A stretch of DNA of 50,166 nucleotides from Fragilariopsis cylindrus CCMP1102. Its lineage: Eukaryota > Bacillariophyta > Bacillariophyceae > Bacillariales > Bacillariaceae. This document shows positions 21,523 to 31,677 of the stretch, in pieces. Made by a program: the position numbers and the translations under genes. How positions within the stretch are numbered: the stretch's first letter is position 1; each line of letters begins with the position of its first letter. The notes below the pieces were generated by a model. The model searched no databases, had not been told where the DNA came from, and saw only the letters and a program-made list of their open reading frames with translations. The DNA lies in assembly GCA_900095095.1 (NCBI GenBank), contig FMBT01000564.1, positions 1-50,166 of the forward strand. Reading direction: 5' to 3'.

Positions 21523-22642
21523 TTAAATGAGAGTGATGACACTTGCTACAGTGACGGCAACAGCAGCAGCAATGGTTGCGGTAACGGTGTTGGTAGTGGC
21601 TGCAGATGATCCTGCTTCCATGGCCCCAACGCCGCTACTAGTACTGATACCGTCATCGACATCACCGATATCGGCATCGACATCCGTCTCGGAGTTTTCT
21701 TTTGATATCCCAGTGTCGCTAGTAACAACACGTCCCGATGTTTCGACCCATTGTGTAACTTGACTGGCACCAAATTTATCAAATAAAAATAATGGACTAG
21801 TACAAGTCATATCATTAATTGTAACTGTTTGCAATAATTCTCCATCTTTTGTGGTGTACACCTTGATTGTAGCACTTCCAAGTGAATCGAATTCACCTTC
21901 TTGATTGAGAGTGTACTCGGAGTCAATTGCAACGTTACCTGCAAAGTACAAGCTGTTTCCACTTCCACTTGCCTCAATATAGTATGGTCCAGTAGCTATT
22001 AATGCATTGCCTGAATCTTCACAACTGAATAGAGCTTGAAGCATTATTGTATCTGTTGCAGCACATCTACCGCCGTTGAAAAGGTATGTGATTTCTTCTA
22101 CAGGACCTTGGCAATTATTGTCACCTATAACAGTGTAGTCATCCTCCTCTTCATCACCATCATCTTCGTCAACGACACGTCCCGATGTTTCGACCCATTG
22201 TGTAACTTGACTGCCACCAAATTTATCAAATAAAAATAATGGATTACTACAAGTCATATCATTGATCGTAACTGTTTGTAATAATTCTCCATCTTTTGTG
22301 GTGTACACCTTGATTGTAGCACTTCCAAGTGAATCGAATGCACCGCCTTGATTGAGAGTGTACTCGGAGCCAATTCCAACGTCACCTGCAAAATACAAGC
22401 TGTCTCCGCTTCCACTTGCCTCAATATAGTATGTGTCACTACCTGTTGATGCATTGCTGAATCTACACAACTGAATAGTTCTCGACTCATTAATGCATTC
22501 GTTTCACCACAACTACTGCCGTTGAAACGGTATGTAATTTCTTTAAGAGGGTCTTCACATTATTATCACCTGCGGCAGCTGCAGCGATGATGGCGATAAT
22601 CAAAAGAGAGAATAATTCGTTAGTCTTCGAGGAGAGTTTCAT
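21523..22642 (-). CDS. Secreted or GPI-anchored protein with two internal repeats (DUF7467-like)
   Basis: From the ATG at 22642 a signal peptide is clear (KTNELFSLLIIAIIAAAAAG), followed by two repeats of about 149 residues. Each repeat reads C-x-GP-x-EITY-x-FNG, ALFSCxDSGNA, YYIEASGSG, AGxVxIxSEYTLNQ, SATIKVYTTKDGELLQTVTI, NDMTC and FDKFG. This layout resembles the DUF7467 extracellular domain, although I cannot confirm that by search. An Asp/Glu-rich linker separates the repeats. The C-terminus (ATIAAAVAVTVASVITLI after a Ser/Thr stretch) fits a GPI-attachment or membrane-anchor signal. The repeats differ at few positions, and the DNA period is 447 bp (for example 21731 and 22178), so the internal duplication is recent. 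Two one-base losses, both in the first repeat (near 22565 and 22455), are needed to join the signal peptide to the long frame ending at 21523. Confidence 0.72.
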
Positions 22643-23552
22643 TTTGTTGGGATAGACCTGTTTTTAATGGTAGTAGTAGAAAGTGGTGTGCGTTTTTTTA
22701 TTTCGTTTTTCGTTGTCGAATCTTTTTTATTATGGCAAATATATTCGTAATGTACACTGTGCATAATATTTCCGAGTTTCTATCTCCTTTGCAGTCTTGG
22801 ATATGTAAGCGATTTGGTGGACCGATTTTGATTTGTGCGACTCCGCGGAAAATAGGTAAATTTCCGATACTGAGGAAGTGTCTACGTGGAATTGAACACG
22901 TTCATTGGACTATTTTTGCGAAAACCTTACGTGAAGTATCCTCTCCTCATATCCGGCATTTGGTACGGTACATCCTTGTACTCACTATGCAACAATCTCA
23001 TTCGGAAGCACGTTGCTTCTAGTATGAAAGAATCTTTTTCTCTTCAGGTCGCCGAAAAAACAAAATTACAGAGTATGAAAGAATATTATTCTCTTCAGGT
23101 CGCCGAAAAAACAAAATAACAAAATATATAGAGGATGCGAATTACATTGACTTTCTTAAAAGATGTATGCGTTAATCAATCTATCTTGCACTCCTTTGAA
23201 ATAATTTGAATAAAACGGGAGAATTATGATACAGTAGTTCACGCAAGGAGTTCACGTTTCGCGATAGCTTCCTTCTTTTCTTCTTTTCGCTACGTTCCCA
23301 AGGAAAAATATGCAGATTCGCGAAAGTTACTGTCAAATTATGGCGCGTAGCGAGCTCAAAAAAAAATCCTGACTCCTCGCGACAAGTCATTTTTTATTAC
23401 TGATTCATTATTGTCAGAGACGATAAATTTAGTGTTGCGTACAAACTTGCCACGACCACCGTTCCTCTTCTGGTCCTCGTTTTCTCATATAATATTTTGT
23501 TTTGCAATAACTAACTAACCAACTACCAATATTAACTTGGCATCAATTAATT
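22643..23552. other. Intergenic region between divergent genes
   Basis: It lies between the minus-strand repeat-protein gene and the plus-strand esterase gene and so should hold both promoters. No gene is supported; the frames of 60-97 codons have no motifs. It contains a 51-bp direct duplication and scattered TTTCGCGA/TCGCGAAA-type boxes (about 23247, 23318). Confidence 0.6.
23021..23119. repeat. 51-bp direct tandem duplication
   Basis: AGTATGAAAGAAT...TTCTCTTCAGGTCGCCGAAAAAACAAAAT starts at 23021 and again at 23072, with a few changes. The length is a multiple of three, so it stays in frame, but no gene is recognisable around it. Confidence 0.9.
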
Positions 23553-24987
23553 ATGAAGTGTGCCATCAAATTTGCCATCATAGCCTTGGCCGCCACTACC
23601 ACAAACGCACAGACTGAGGATGATGATAAAAAAATGTTCGAAGCAATGGGTATGCTTCCAGCACCTGGTGACATATCTTCCACTGTCAGTGGCACGTACG
23701 TTATAGGACCAAATTATACATTTGATGAAGCAATCTTATCATGCTCTGAATGCAAACAAGGTAAGACATTCACATTGCACATGCCAATCGCCAACACTAC
23801 ATACAACTGTGATCCGGTTGATCACCCACTTTTGTCAGGATCCAAAATCTGCGGCGATGGTAACTGTGGACAAATATATGGTGATATGGGTATCCGCAAT
23901 ATCACCGTGTATATCCCCGCTGCGTACAAAGATGGGGATGAGGTAGGCGTGATGGTTCTTCAAGATGGAGATGAATCGCTACCATTCATTAGAAGTGCAA
24001 TGGATAGATTTATTGGTTCGGATGATGACGAACATTCCTTACCCACTTTTGTCGTCGTGGCAGTTGCGGTTGCAGGCCCTTACCAGTTAGACTATGCGTG
24101 TAAGTGTTCATATATTATATTTGTTTGTTTGTTTTTCTTGTTTGGTTTATATCCTATCTCTGACATGACAAAATTCAATTACTATGCATCACAGTCGGAC
24201 CACTCGGTGGTACTATTGATGATTGTGGTAATGGTATGTACTCTGAGCGAAGACTTGAGTATAACACAGTTTCGAAGGATTATGCACAGTTTGTTTCAAA
24301 TGAAGTTCTTCCATATGTGTCAAATCACCAAGAAATTAGAAGCAAATATCCCAACTTGAATATTACAGACGATCCATCCGGGCGTGCATCCTTTGGCTCA
24401 AGTAATGGTGGGGCAACTGCGATCCGTATGGCATTTCTTACACCAGAGCTGTTTGGAACTGCAATTGCATATCATCCAAACTTGGGTGATCTTAACAGTA
24501 CCGCTAATAACCACACTGAGTTCCCCGGGGAAATGGAAGCATTGTGGCGTCCAGGAGGTCCTGAACTGATCAAAAATTCAGACCTCAAACCAATTCGTAT
24601 TTTTCATGCCTCTAGCGATAGAGATCTGGGAACGCCCAAGGCTTGCGTGACGGACGCTGATGGCAGCAGTCTTGATCAATCTATGGTATATCAGTCTTCT
24701 TCTTTGCTGAAGCAAACAACAAGACCCAAGAAGCACTTGTTGCAAAAGGCTACAACACCCGGTACGCTTTTGGAATGAATTCCTGCCATGGTCCACAACT
24801 ACTCTTTCAGGATATGCCAAACACTCTTGTCTGGGCATGGTCAGATTGGAAGAAGAAACAAGACGCGAAAAAGACCGGCGATGACTCACTTGCTGGTACA
24901 AACTCGGGATCGCCCAAATCTTCCCGTGTTTGGCTGCCATTGCTCATCTCAATTTCGATTTCTATTGGGTACTTTATCCTCTGGTAA
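23553..24987 (+). CDS. Secreted, membrane-anchored esterase of the enterochelin-esterase type
   Basis: The ATG at 23553 starts a signal peptide (FAIIALAATTTNA). Exon 1 ends at 24099; the intron at 24100-24194 (GTAAGT...CACAG) restores the frame as DYA/FGPLGG. The protein then follows the alpha/beta-hydrolase esterase family (PF00756): NITVYIPAAYKDG, VGVMVLQDGDE, VVVAVAVAG, a SERRLEYNTVS segment, NEVLPYV, the nucleophile elbow ASFGSSNGGATAI, then HASSDRD as the likely acid region and NSCHG as the likely His. The C-terminus has a Ser/Gly spacer and a hydrophobic tail (RVWLPLLISISISIGYFILW), suggesting surface anchoring. A one-base loss near 24690 breaks the frame; after it the family sequence continues (AEANNKTQEALVAKGYNTRY) to the stop at 24987. 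The substrate is unknown; diatom relatives are usually uncharacterised. Confidence 0.83.
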
Positions 24988-25222
24988 GGCACAATACAAG
25001 AGGAGGGCTAATAAAATCGATTGTGAAGAGTTACTATAAATACATGCATACATGCATACATACATATTAATTAATTAATATAAATACATAGATTAGTCAT
25101 CATTCTTCAATCTGGCACCATATAAATAATGAAGTAACCATAATCCAGAATTAATATTGCACTATACCAGGTTGGAAAATCGTACATTTACTAAGGCGTA
25201 GGTAGTAGTAGTTATTATTGAT

Positions 25223-25507
25223 TTATCCTTTCCTTTTTCTTTTTTTCACCTCAAAGTAACGAATTTCTGTTTCTACCAATTGATGATTTATTATCGTTGC
25301 CATATTGCCGTTGTCGTTATCATTATCATTGTCAAAGTCGTCATCGTCATCGTAATTATCAAAAGATTCTTCTGTGTCATAAGGGTAATGAAGAAAACCC
25401 TAGTTGCATCGGATTGCATATCTGTACAAATAGTCTTCTTCTGTTATTTTCAAATGTCGTTGTCGTTGTCGTCGTTCTCCATTCCCTTTCAGATTGAGGA
25501 ATCTCAT
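25223..25507 (-). pseudogene. Possible small acidic protein, interrupted by one stop codon
   Basis: From the ATG at 25507 the frame encodes MRFLNLKGNGERRQRQRHLK, continues TEEDYLYRYAIRC, meets TAG, then runs on as FLHYPYDTEESFDNY, an Asp/Asn run and VETEIRYFEVKKRKRKG before a stop. The composition on both sides of the TAG looks protein-like, but I recognise no domain. The stop could be real, an error, or an intron edge. Weak call. Confidence 0.25.
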
Positions 25508-25698
25508 AGTAAGGTCAATAGTAGTAGTATTGCTGGCGATTTAACGGTACAGACTTCGTTCCACCATACCCAGTAAGATTATTATTTATTTCATCAAAAA
25601 ATGATTTATCGTGAAAGCTCGTGAGTGAGCAGTTGTGTATGAGGAGTGCGCGTTAGCTAGCTGCTAGTACGCGTTAGCTAGATGCTCGTATGCGCTCT

Positions 25699-25717
25699 GT
25701 TTGCGAGATTCGCAAAC
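25699..25717. repeat. Perfect 8-bp inverted repeat with 3-base loop
   Basis: GTTTGCGA-GAT-TCGCAAAC forms a perfect hairpin or dyad site. It may be a binding site for a dimeric factor; nothing further can be said. Confidence 0.5.
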
Positions 25718-26275
25718 AATAATATCACACGTCCTTCCTTCAATCCTTCCAATATCTACGCTTCGTTCGTTCTACAGTAGTAACGCTAGCAGTAAGTTAC
25801 CATGGAACAAGGCACGAGTTAACTAAAACAAATTGAAATAATTGTAAATATGTAGAAACGAGAATGTCTCGTATTAATTTAATTTTTAATACTATTATTA
25901 GAACGAAGAACAGACGGAATAGTGTTTCATGACGACATAACAGCTGAATACGTTTGACACATTGTTTTTAAAAGTTTATATTATTGAACATACGACACAT
26001 ACTTCCTACCTAAGTAACCCCAAACCAAACCAACAACAAGTAACCAATTCTCTCCTACACTGGTACACAAGACAAGGTCTTTTAGATACGAAGAGAAAGA
26101 GAAGAGAACCGAACCAGTTAGTTACATGTTTGCTCGTTGAATTCGCTTGCCTCTCTCGTTTAGGAATAAAGAACAGAACGTGTGCAATAAATGCTTCTGA
26201 GGTGGGGTAGGTGTCCAAATCTAAATATTAATTGATTGTTTGTTCCACATACAGTAATCTTATATTATTATTATT

Positions 26276-29200
26276 ATGACAGAAAATAATAATCAAGGAA
26301 CGCCTCCTCCGCCTCCTCCTCTTCCAAATAGTATTGTGATCATGACAACCCCTGACGATAATAGTTCTAGGAATGATGATGAAGCATCCTTAACTTCTTC
26401 TAATCACAACACTAATAATCCTCCTAGAACAATTGATACGGGTGTTCCTGTTGTTCCTATCAATGTGATATCGCCGTCCAACAACAACAACAACAACAAC
26501 AGTCCGACTGAATCTTATACAACAACATTAAATGATATCGTACTGGATAGTGAGCGGTGTAGTCTATTTAATATAGCCGATTTCGCTACCACAGGCGGAG
26601 GAGGTGGGACGACGCCTGGAGGAGGAACTCTTCTTGGGATTGATACAGATAATAGTGTAAGTGGTAGTTTTACACTTGATGATATGGACGACACTATTGC
26701 AACCGGTGATAGAGGAGGCGAATACATTAGTACCGATGCCAATTATAGTAATGCGGAGGGTGATTTATTACTTGAAGCAACACAGGCTCAGACAACAAAC
26801 AAAGATAATTATAGTGATAGTAATAGTAATAACAATAATTTTGGTCGTCGTATGATTGATAATATACCGGGTTTTATTTCACCAAAATTTGGTGGTTTTG
26901 GTTCTGGAAGTGGTGGTGGAGCAGCAGGAGGAGGAAGAGCAGCAGCAGTAGCAGCAACACCAACGTCAGCAACAATAGCAACAGCAACAGCAACACCACT
27001 AGGACCAGCACTAGGATCAGTACACTCCGCCACGACACCAATAGCAGTCGGTGGTAGAGGTAGAGATGGAGATGGAATAAAAATAGTAGGACCACCACCT
27101 GACAACATTGACGTAGCGTCTGTCACATCCGCGTCATCGCTGCCACAACCACCACCACCCCAGATGATGACAACGCCTGTTGGAACACCCCGTCTTCCAC
27201 CACAATATTATGGTCCACCGATTCCATCACCCTCACCATCACCTATTGGTGCTCGTGGTAGCCGTTTTCATTCGATCAATAGACCTGTAGAAGAAAAACC
27301 ATTGTTGGATGAAATTCGTGAAGTGTTAGCACAAAGTTATTTAGTGTTCCTGTTAGCTGATTTACGTTTAATGTCCGGAACTGGTCGGATGGCTACCAAG
27401 TATGAAAATCTAGCTGTTGACTCCGATTATTATCGACGTGCATCCGCACAAGATATTGCATGCTTATATGATGGAGATGAGAAAGGTAAACCAAAAGATG
27501 TTGGTTATCCAAAAGGATTATCACCTGCTGTTATAATGGCAATATTAATATTAGAAATTCGTGATACATTTGTGAAGACGGTCGATGAAAAAGTGGAACA
27601 TGAAGCAGCGAAAAAGAAAAAGAAGAAAAACAAAAAAAAATACTGGGGCAATCGTAATTTAGAAGAAGTTGATATTGATACAGAAGAAGACTTTGTTTCC
27701 TATAGAAAAGATGATGAAAAAAAGAATCTAGTAGAAGAATCAATGGAATCATTAATGAGAGCATATTCACGCATGATATCGGAAGATTTAGTTACTGATA
27801 TACCTAACGTTAAACGTCGACGTGGAACAATGAATACATCTACTTTTGGTTATACAAATTTTCATGGTAGTCAAAGAGGAGATTCAGGAGATAGACAATC
27901 CGATACACAATCATTGTCTGGTGGCTGGGGCGGTGGCGGCGGTGGTGGTGGTACAGGAGGAGGAGGAGGAATAGGAGGTAGGCAACAATCGTTTTCATCT
28001 CCTTCAGGAAGAAGTTCACCAACTGTACCAACTTCAGGGATACAACGTCGTGGTTCTGCTGGTCCAGGTACACCGGGCACATCATCAGATTATTCATCAC
28101 CATCATCTGGTATTGCAATAGGACGACGATATTTTCAAAAAAAACCACCACCACTACCACCCTCCATCCCAACATTAGCAGTAACACCAATAGCAATGAC
28201 TTCGCTTACAAGACATACATCGGATCCGACTTATAATAAATCATCAAAATCACAACAGCAACAAAAACGAGATACAACAAAAGCAAGACAATCATCTCAA
28301 CAAAGAGAAAGAGATAATCGTACTGGTAGTATAAGAACACTTGGTTCGGTACTTGAAGAAACTGATAGTGAATTAGAAATAGGTGCGTCGACGCCGTCGA
28401 CAGATAGTAATAATAATGATAATAATAATAATAGTAATAATGCAGAAGGAGGAGCTACGACGCCGTCAGGTGATAATAGAACGTCAGCGATTTCTTCTTT
28501 TTCTTCTTCTTCCAACCGGGATTCATCTAAAAAGGAAGTATCATTTCAGTCCTCTCTTCATGGCTCCGATCGAGAAATGTGGGAAGATGCGACGACAACA
28601 ACAACAACAACACCATCAAAACAACTCTTCTTTTCGAAGGATCAAAATAGTGGTAATATCAGCGATAGTAATCGATTGACACAATCATCACGTTTAGGTC
28701 AGCATCGATACAGTCAATTTATACAAAAGAATCCATTAAATAGAGAGAATTCAAAACAAATTGCTGATCGATTTAAAACACGTATAGATGTTGCTACAAA
28801 AGAATTAAATGATCAAGTTGAGAATATGTTACCAACAAATCGTGAAGCTGCTGCTGCAAAAGAATTTAATGAATTCACAGATGTATTTTTTGATCAAGGT
28901 AAAACAAATGAAGATATTAAAAAGAATTTAGGTGCAGGGTATACGCGTAAAGAAATGGTCGATGCGATGCGGCATGCTGTTGAGACACGGAATGATGGTC
29001 GATTACAGTTCCTATCGAAGTTATTTAAAGTTGGATCTGTTAGTCAATTATTAGTGCAAAGTCATGCACGTGTCGTTTGGATGAATGATTGGTATCCTCT
29101 TAAGGATTTAACATATGCAATTAGTGTTGATACATTACAACGAAGAGTTATGGTTGTTTTCCGTGGTGCTATTACAGCAAATGATTGGAAACATTCATCA

Positions 29201-29998
29201 AATTATAAATTTCATAAAATTAAAAATCCTGTAAAAGATCCATTTGATGGTAGAGAAGAAACTTTACGTGTATTTTCGGGACTGTATACATACTTATTTC
29301 GAAAACGCAAAGATACCGGGACAACAAAATATGAAGAAATTGCTAATATGGTACATAAATATGGATTAGAAAGGATCGGTCCTGACTATAAATTATTTGT
29401 TACGGGCCACTCATTGGGCGGAGCATTAACACATTTTTTTAGTTTCTTCGCATCAACAGAAGAACGATTTACTAAAAATGGTCCAGTAAAAGCAATTGCA
29501 TTCGCATCACCGTATATAGGTGGTCATTCTTGGGCAGATTCATTCCGTCATCAAGAACGATCTAAAAAGTTACAAATAGTACAGGTGCGGAATCATAGTG
29601 ATTGCATACCACGCATGCCAGCTAATTTCCGTATCGGTAAACGTGGTCCGTTATGGCGTCATGTTGGTATTGGTGTTACATTACCAGGATTGACACGGTG
29701 TGGACGATGGAAACCATTGGTCCATTATTGGGGTAAAGAAAAATCCTGTTTAGATTCAACAATACATGGATTCAGAAGAAATATATTATTTCATTTTTCT
29801 TACTTACGACCATGGAGTATAAATAGATCACATACATTATTTGAATTACAAGACCGATTGATGTATGGTGAATTAAATAGTGAAGCTGGTGGTGATTTTG
29901 AACTACTGCAATCAACAATTGATCAATTGTATGATATATTGAAAGAACATGATTTTGAATCATTCCGTAAAACAAAATGGTGGGGAAGTAAAAAGTAA
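26276..29998 (+). CDS. Class 3 lipase domain protein with a long disordered N-terminus
   Basis: A single frame of 1240 residues. Residues 1 to about 335 are low-complexity (Asn, Gly, Pro, Thr). A short ordered stretch at about 338-430 (LLDEIREVLAQSYLVFLLAD; YDGDEKGKPKDVG) has no domain I recognise. A second low-complexity region with poly-Lys, Gly, Pro and Ser follows. The alpha/beta-hydrolase occupies about residues 910-1180: VMVVFRGAITANDW is the oxyanion-hole strand, FVTGHSLGGALTHFF the nucleophile elbow (Ser 1046), AFASPYIGG the next strand, and NHSDCIPRMP supplies the likely catalytic Asp (Asp 1109); the His in STIHGFRRN is a candidate third residue. The family (PF01764) hydrolyses acyl esters of lipids; substrate unknown. 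No signal peptide or clear membrane segment, so a cytosolic or membrane-surface role is likely. First in-frame ATG used; no intron. Confidence 0.9.
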   Translation: MTENNNQGTPPPPPPLPNSIVIMTTPDDNSSRNDDEASLTSSNHNTNNPPRTIDTGVPVVPINVISPSNNNNNNNSPTESYTTTLNDIVLDSERCSLFNIADFATTGGGGGTTPGGGTLLGIDTDNSVSGSFTLDDMDDTIATGDRGGEYISTDANYSNAEGDLLLEATQAQTTNKDNYSDSNSNNNNFGRRMIDNIPGFISPKFGGFGSGSGGGAAGGGRAAAVAATPTSATIATATATPLGPALGSVHSATTPIAVGGRGRDGDGIKIVGPPPDNIDVASVTSASSLPQPPPPQMMTTPVGTPRLPPQYYGPPIPSPSPSPIGARGSRFHSINRPVEEKPLLDEIREVLAQSYLVFLLADLRLMSGTGRMATKYENLAVDSDYYRRASAQDIACLYDGDEKGKPKDVGYPKGLSPAVIMAILILEIRDTFVKTVDEKVEHEAAKKKKKKNKKKYWGNRNLEEVDIDTEEDFVSYRKDDEKKNLVEESMESLMRAYSRMISEDLVTDIPNVKRRRGTMNTSTFGYTNFHGSQRGDSGDRQSDTQSLSGGWGGGGGGGGTGGGGGIGGRQQSFSSPSGRSSPTVPTSGIQRRGSAGPGTPGTSSDYSSPSSGIAIGRRYFQKKPPPLPPSIPTLAVTPIAMTSLTRHTSDPTYNKSSKSQQQQKRDTTKARQSSQQRERDNRTGSIRTLGSVLEETDSELEIGASTPSTDSNNNDNNNNSNNAEGGATTPSGDNRTSAISSFSSSSNRDSSKKEVSFQSSLHGSDREMWEDATTTTTTTPSKQLFFSKDQNSGNISDSNRLTQSSRLGQHRYSQFIQKNPLNRENSKQIADRFKTRIDVATKELNDQVENMLPTNREAAAAKEFNEFTDVFFDQGKTNEDIKKNLGAGYTRKEMVDAMRHAVETRNDGRLQFLSKLFKVGSVSQLLVQSHARVVWMNDWYPLKDLTYAISVDTLQRRVMVVFRGAITANDWKHSSNYKFHKIKNPVKDPFDGREETLRVFSGLYTYLFRKRKDTGTTKYEEIANMVHKYGLERIGPDYKLFVTGHSLGGALTHFFSFFASTEERFTKNGPVKAIAFASPYIGGHSWADSFRHQERSKKLQIVQVRNHSDCIPRMPANFRIGKRGPLWRHVGIGVTLPGLTRCGRWKPLVHYWGKEKSCLDSTIHGFRRNILFHFSYLRPWSINRSHTLFELQDRLMYGELNSEAGGDFELLQSTIDQLYDILKEHDFESFRKTKWWGSKK

Positions 29999-30091
29999 AA
30001 AATCATAAATTGAAAATGATAACGTCAATAATAAAATACACGATAACTGGTAGCAGTGGCTATCAAATGAAAAGAGGAAAAAGAAACCTGC

Positions 30092-30114
30092 GTGTGTGTG
30101 TGTGTGTGTGTGTG
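30092..30114. repeat. (GT)n microsatellite
   Basis: An uninterrupted GT run of about 23 bases, some 95 bp after the lipase stop codon, possibly in its 3' UTR. Confidence 0.93.
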
Positions 30115-30269
30115 CTGTATTTCTTTTAGATTACTAGAGAATAATCATAGAGCTTCAGCTTTTCTGCCCTCAAATTAACTGATATTTCTAGATACTACTC
30201 ATTGTATTATGACTTGATTACGTGATCGACCAGCGTTTTCGCCGCCGCGATGTACAGTATAAATCGAAT

Positions 30270-30293
30270 CTAGTCTAGTCTAGTCTAGTCTAG
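30270..30293. repeat. (TCTAG)n pentanucleotide repeat
   Basis: Nearly five copies of TCTAG, downstream of the lipase gene. Confidence 0.9.
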
Positions 30294-31005
30294 GTAATAC
30301 TATAATTAAATAATTGTATAACTTGAACCATGGAATGAATACATAAAGAAGCTTGCGGGATGGTGCAGTAGCAATAACTCATGTTGTAGTAGAAACAACC
30401 TAGAAGAATATAGTCATTTGAGTTTGCTATACCATTGTTCAGTCCATGTTTAGGATGAGATTTGGATTACATGATTAGGCGAGGAATTTCTTGGTTGTGT
30501 GATACAAAATAGTATATATAATATACTAGTTGGTATATAACCATCGCTCACTAGTCAGATCAGATATGTTGTGCCTAATCACATAAGACTGAACCATCTA
30601 TTTTTTTGTTGGGTTATGCTGTTTAGTTTGTTTGCAAACTTTTAGTAGCAGCAGCTACCACTGCTACCATACTTACTTACTAGTGGTTATTGTTGAGGAA
30701 GCAAGTCTTACTAGCAACCTCCCTTGAGTCTCATACTACTTTATGATGATGAATGACATGGCAGCCCCATACATATAGTCATAATCTAAACCAGCCATAT
30801 ACTTAGTTTGATTAGAGAGCAGAGGGCACATTAAAACTGTGTGTGTTGGTTCTTTTGTTTACTGTGTTGATTGATCTCAGTCTCCTCCTACAACAACTAC
30901 CCATATGATGATTATTAGATTAATTCATTCATTCTGTCTCTGTAATAACCCCAAATTGACTGATGATATGGTATAATGCAACCAACAACTGTTCTATTCT
31001 ATGAT

Positions 31006-31075
31006 GACATGACATGACATGACATGACATGACATGACATGACATGACATGACATGACATGACATGACATGACAT
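31006..31075. repeat. (GACAT)14 pentanucleotide microsatellite
   Basis: Fourteen uninterrupted copies of GACAT over 70 bp. Because the unit is not a multiple of three, it opens a spurious frame on the minus strand. The perfect array suggests it is young and likely to vary in length between strains. Confidence 0.97.
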
Positions 31076-31677
31076 GAAAGTTAGTAGTTTAAATCTAGGG
31101 AGGGTAGATGATAATGAATAAACCAGCAACCAAGCAACCAGCATGAATGTCAAAGGAAGGAAGGACTACAGTCAATTTGCTCTTTAGCGCTAATTCTGTC
31201 TTCGACATAAGATTCGATGATCATGGCTCGCATGCGCGTTATCGGACACGGCCAAAATCTTGATACAAAAAGTCTTGATACAAAAAATATCTTTTTTTGA
31301 ATAATTGATCAGCCGCCACTTGATACCGTATTCAACAAAACAAACACAAACACATACAATAACAACAAACAATAACAGTTACACAATACGTAATACAGTA
31401 GGCTGATAAGAAGATAGATAGGAGCGGACAGTAAAGTAAAGTAAGTGGAGATTCATTCATTCATCCATCCCGTTTCTTAATTATTTCTTGTTATATATTG
31501 TTTCGACAAGACAGTGAGTGATTCGAAAACTTTCAAAATCTCATTTTCTTTTTTTAAATTTCCTGTCGATTGTATAGATTTTAAGGTTTTAGCGTAGCGT
31601 CCTTTTGTTTCCAAGCGCAAAAATTTCACCCAATAGACCCCTCCGCGTTTACAGGTGCACGGAGGAAGTAGTCTATC

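Larger units (their letters stand above)
24988..26275. other. Intergenic region with a small candidate frame and an inverted repeat
   Basis: It separates the esterase and lipase genes. A short candidate frame at 25223-25507 (minus) and an inverted repeat at 25699 are listed separately. A 13-base sequence ACGCGTTAGCTAG-like is repeated at about 25647 and 25668. The final 300 bp should hold the lipase promoter and leader; no other gene is seen. Confidence 0.6.
29999..31677. other. Intergenic region with microsatellites
   Basis: No gene is supported over nearly 1.7 kb between the lipase and the channel gene. It holds a GT run, a TCTAG run and a 14-copy GACAT run, listed separately. The segment from about 31380 on, with the ATG of the channel gene at its end, should carry that gene's promoter. 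Confidence 0.65.

Noticed and set aside
25280..25576. 98-codon plus-strand frame with a hydrophobic Val/Ile run
   Set aside because: The hydrophobic run is antisense of an Asp/Asn-coding triplet tract; the opposite strand has the more protein-like frame.
27840..28196. 118-codon minus-strand frame inside the lipase gene
   Set aside because: Antisense shadow of Gly- and Pro-coding triplet runs in a well-supported plus-strand frame.
30929..31153. Minus-strand frame with repeated MSCHV
   Set aside because: It is a readout of the GACAT microsatellite.
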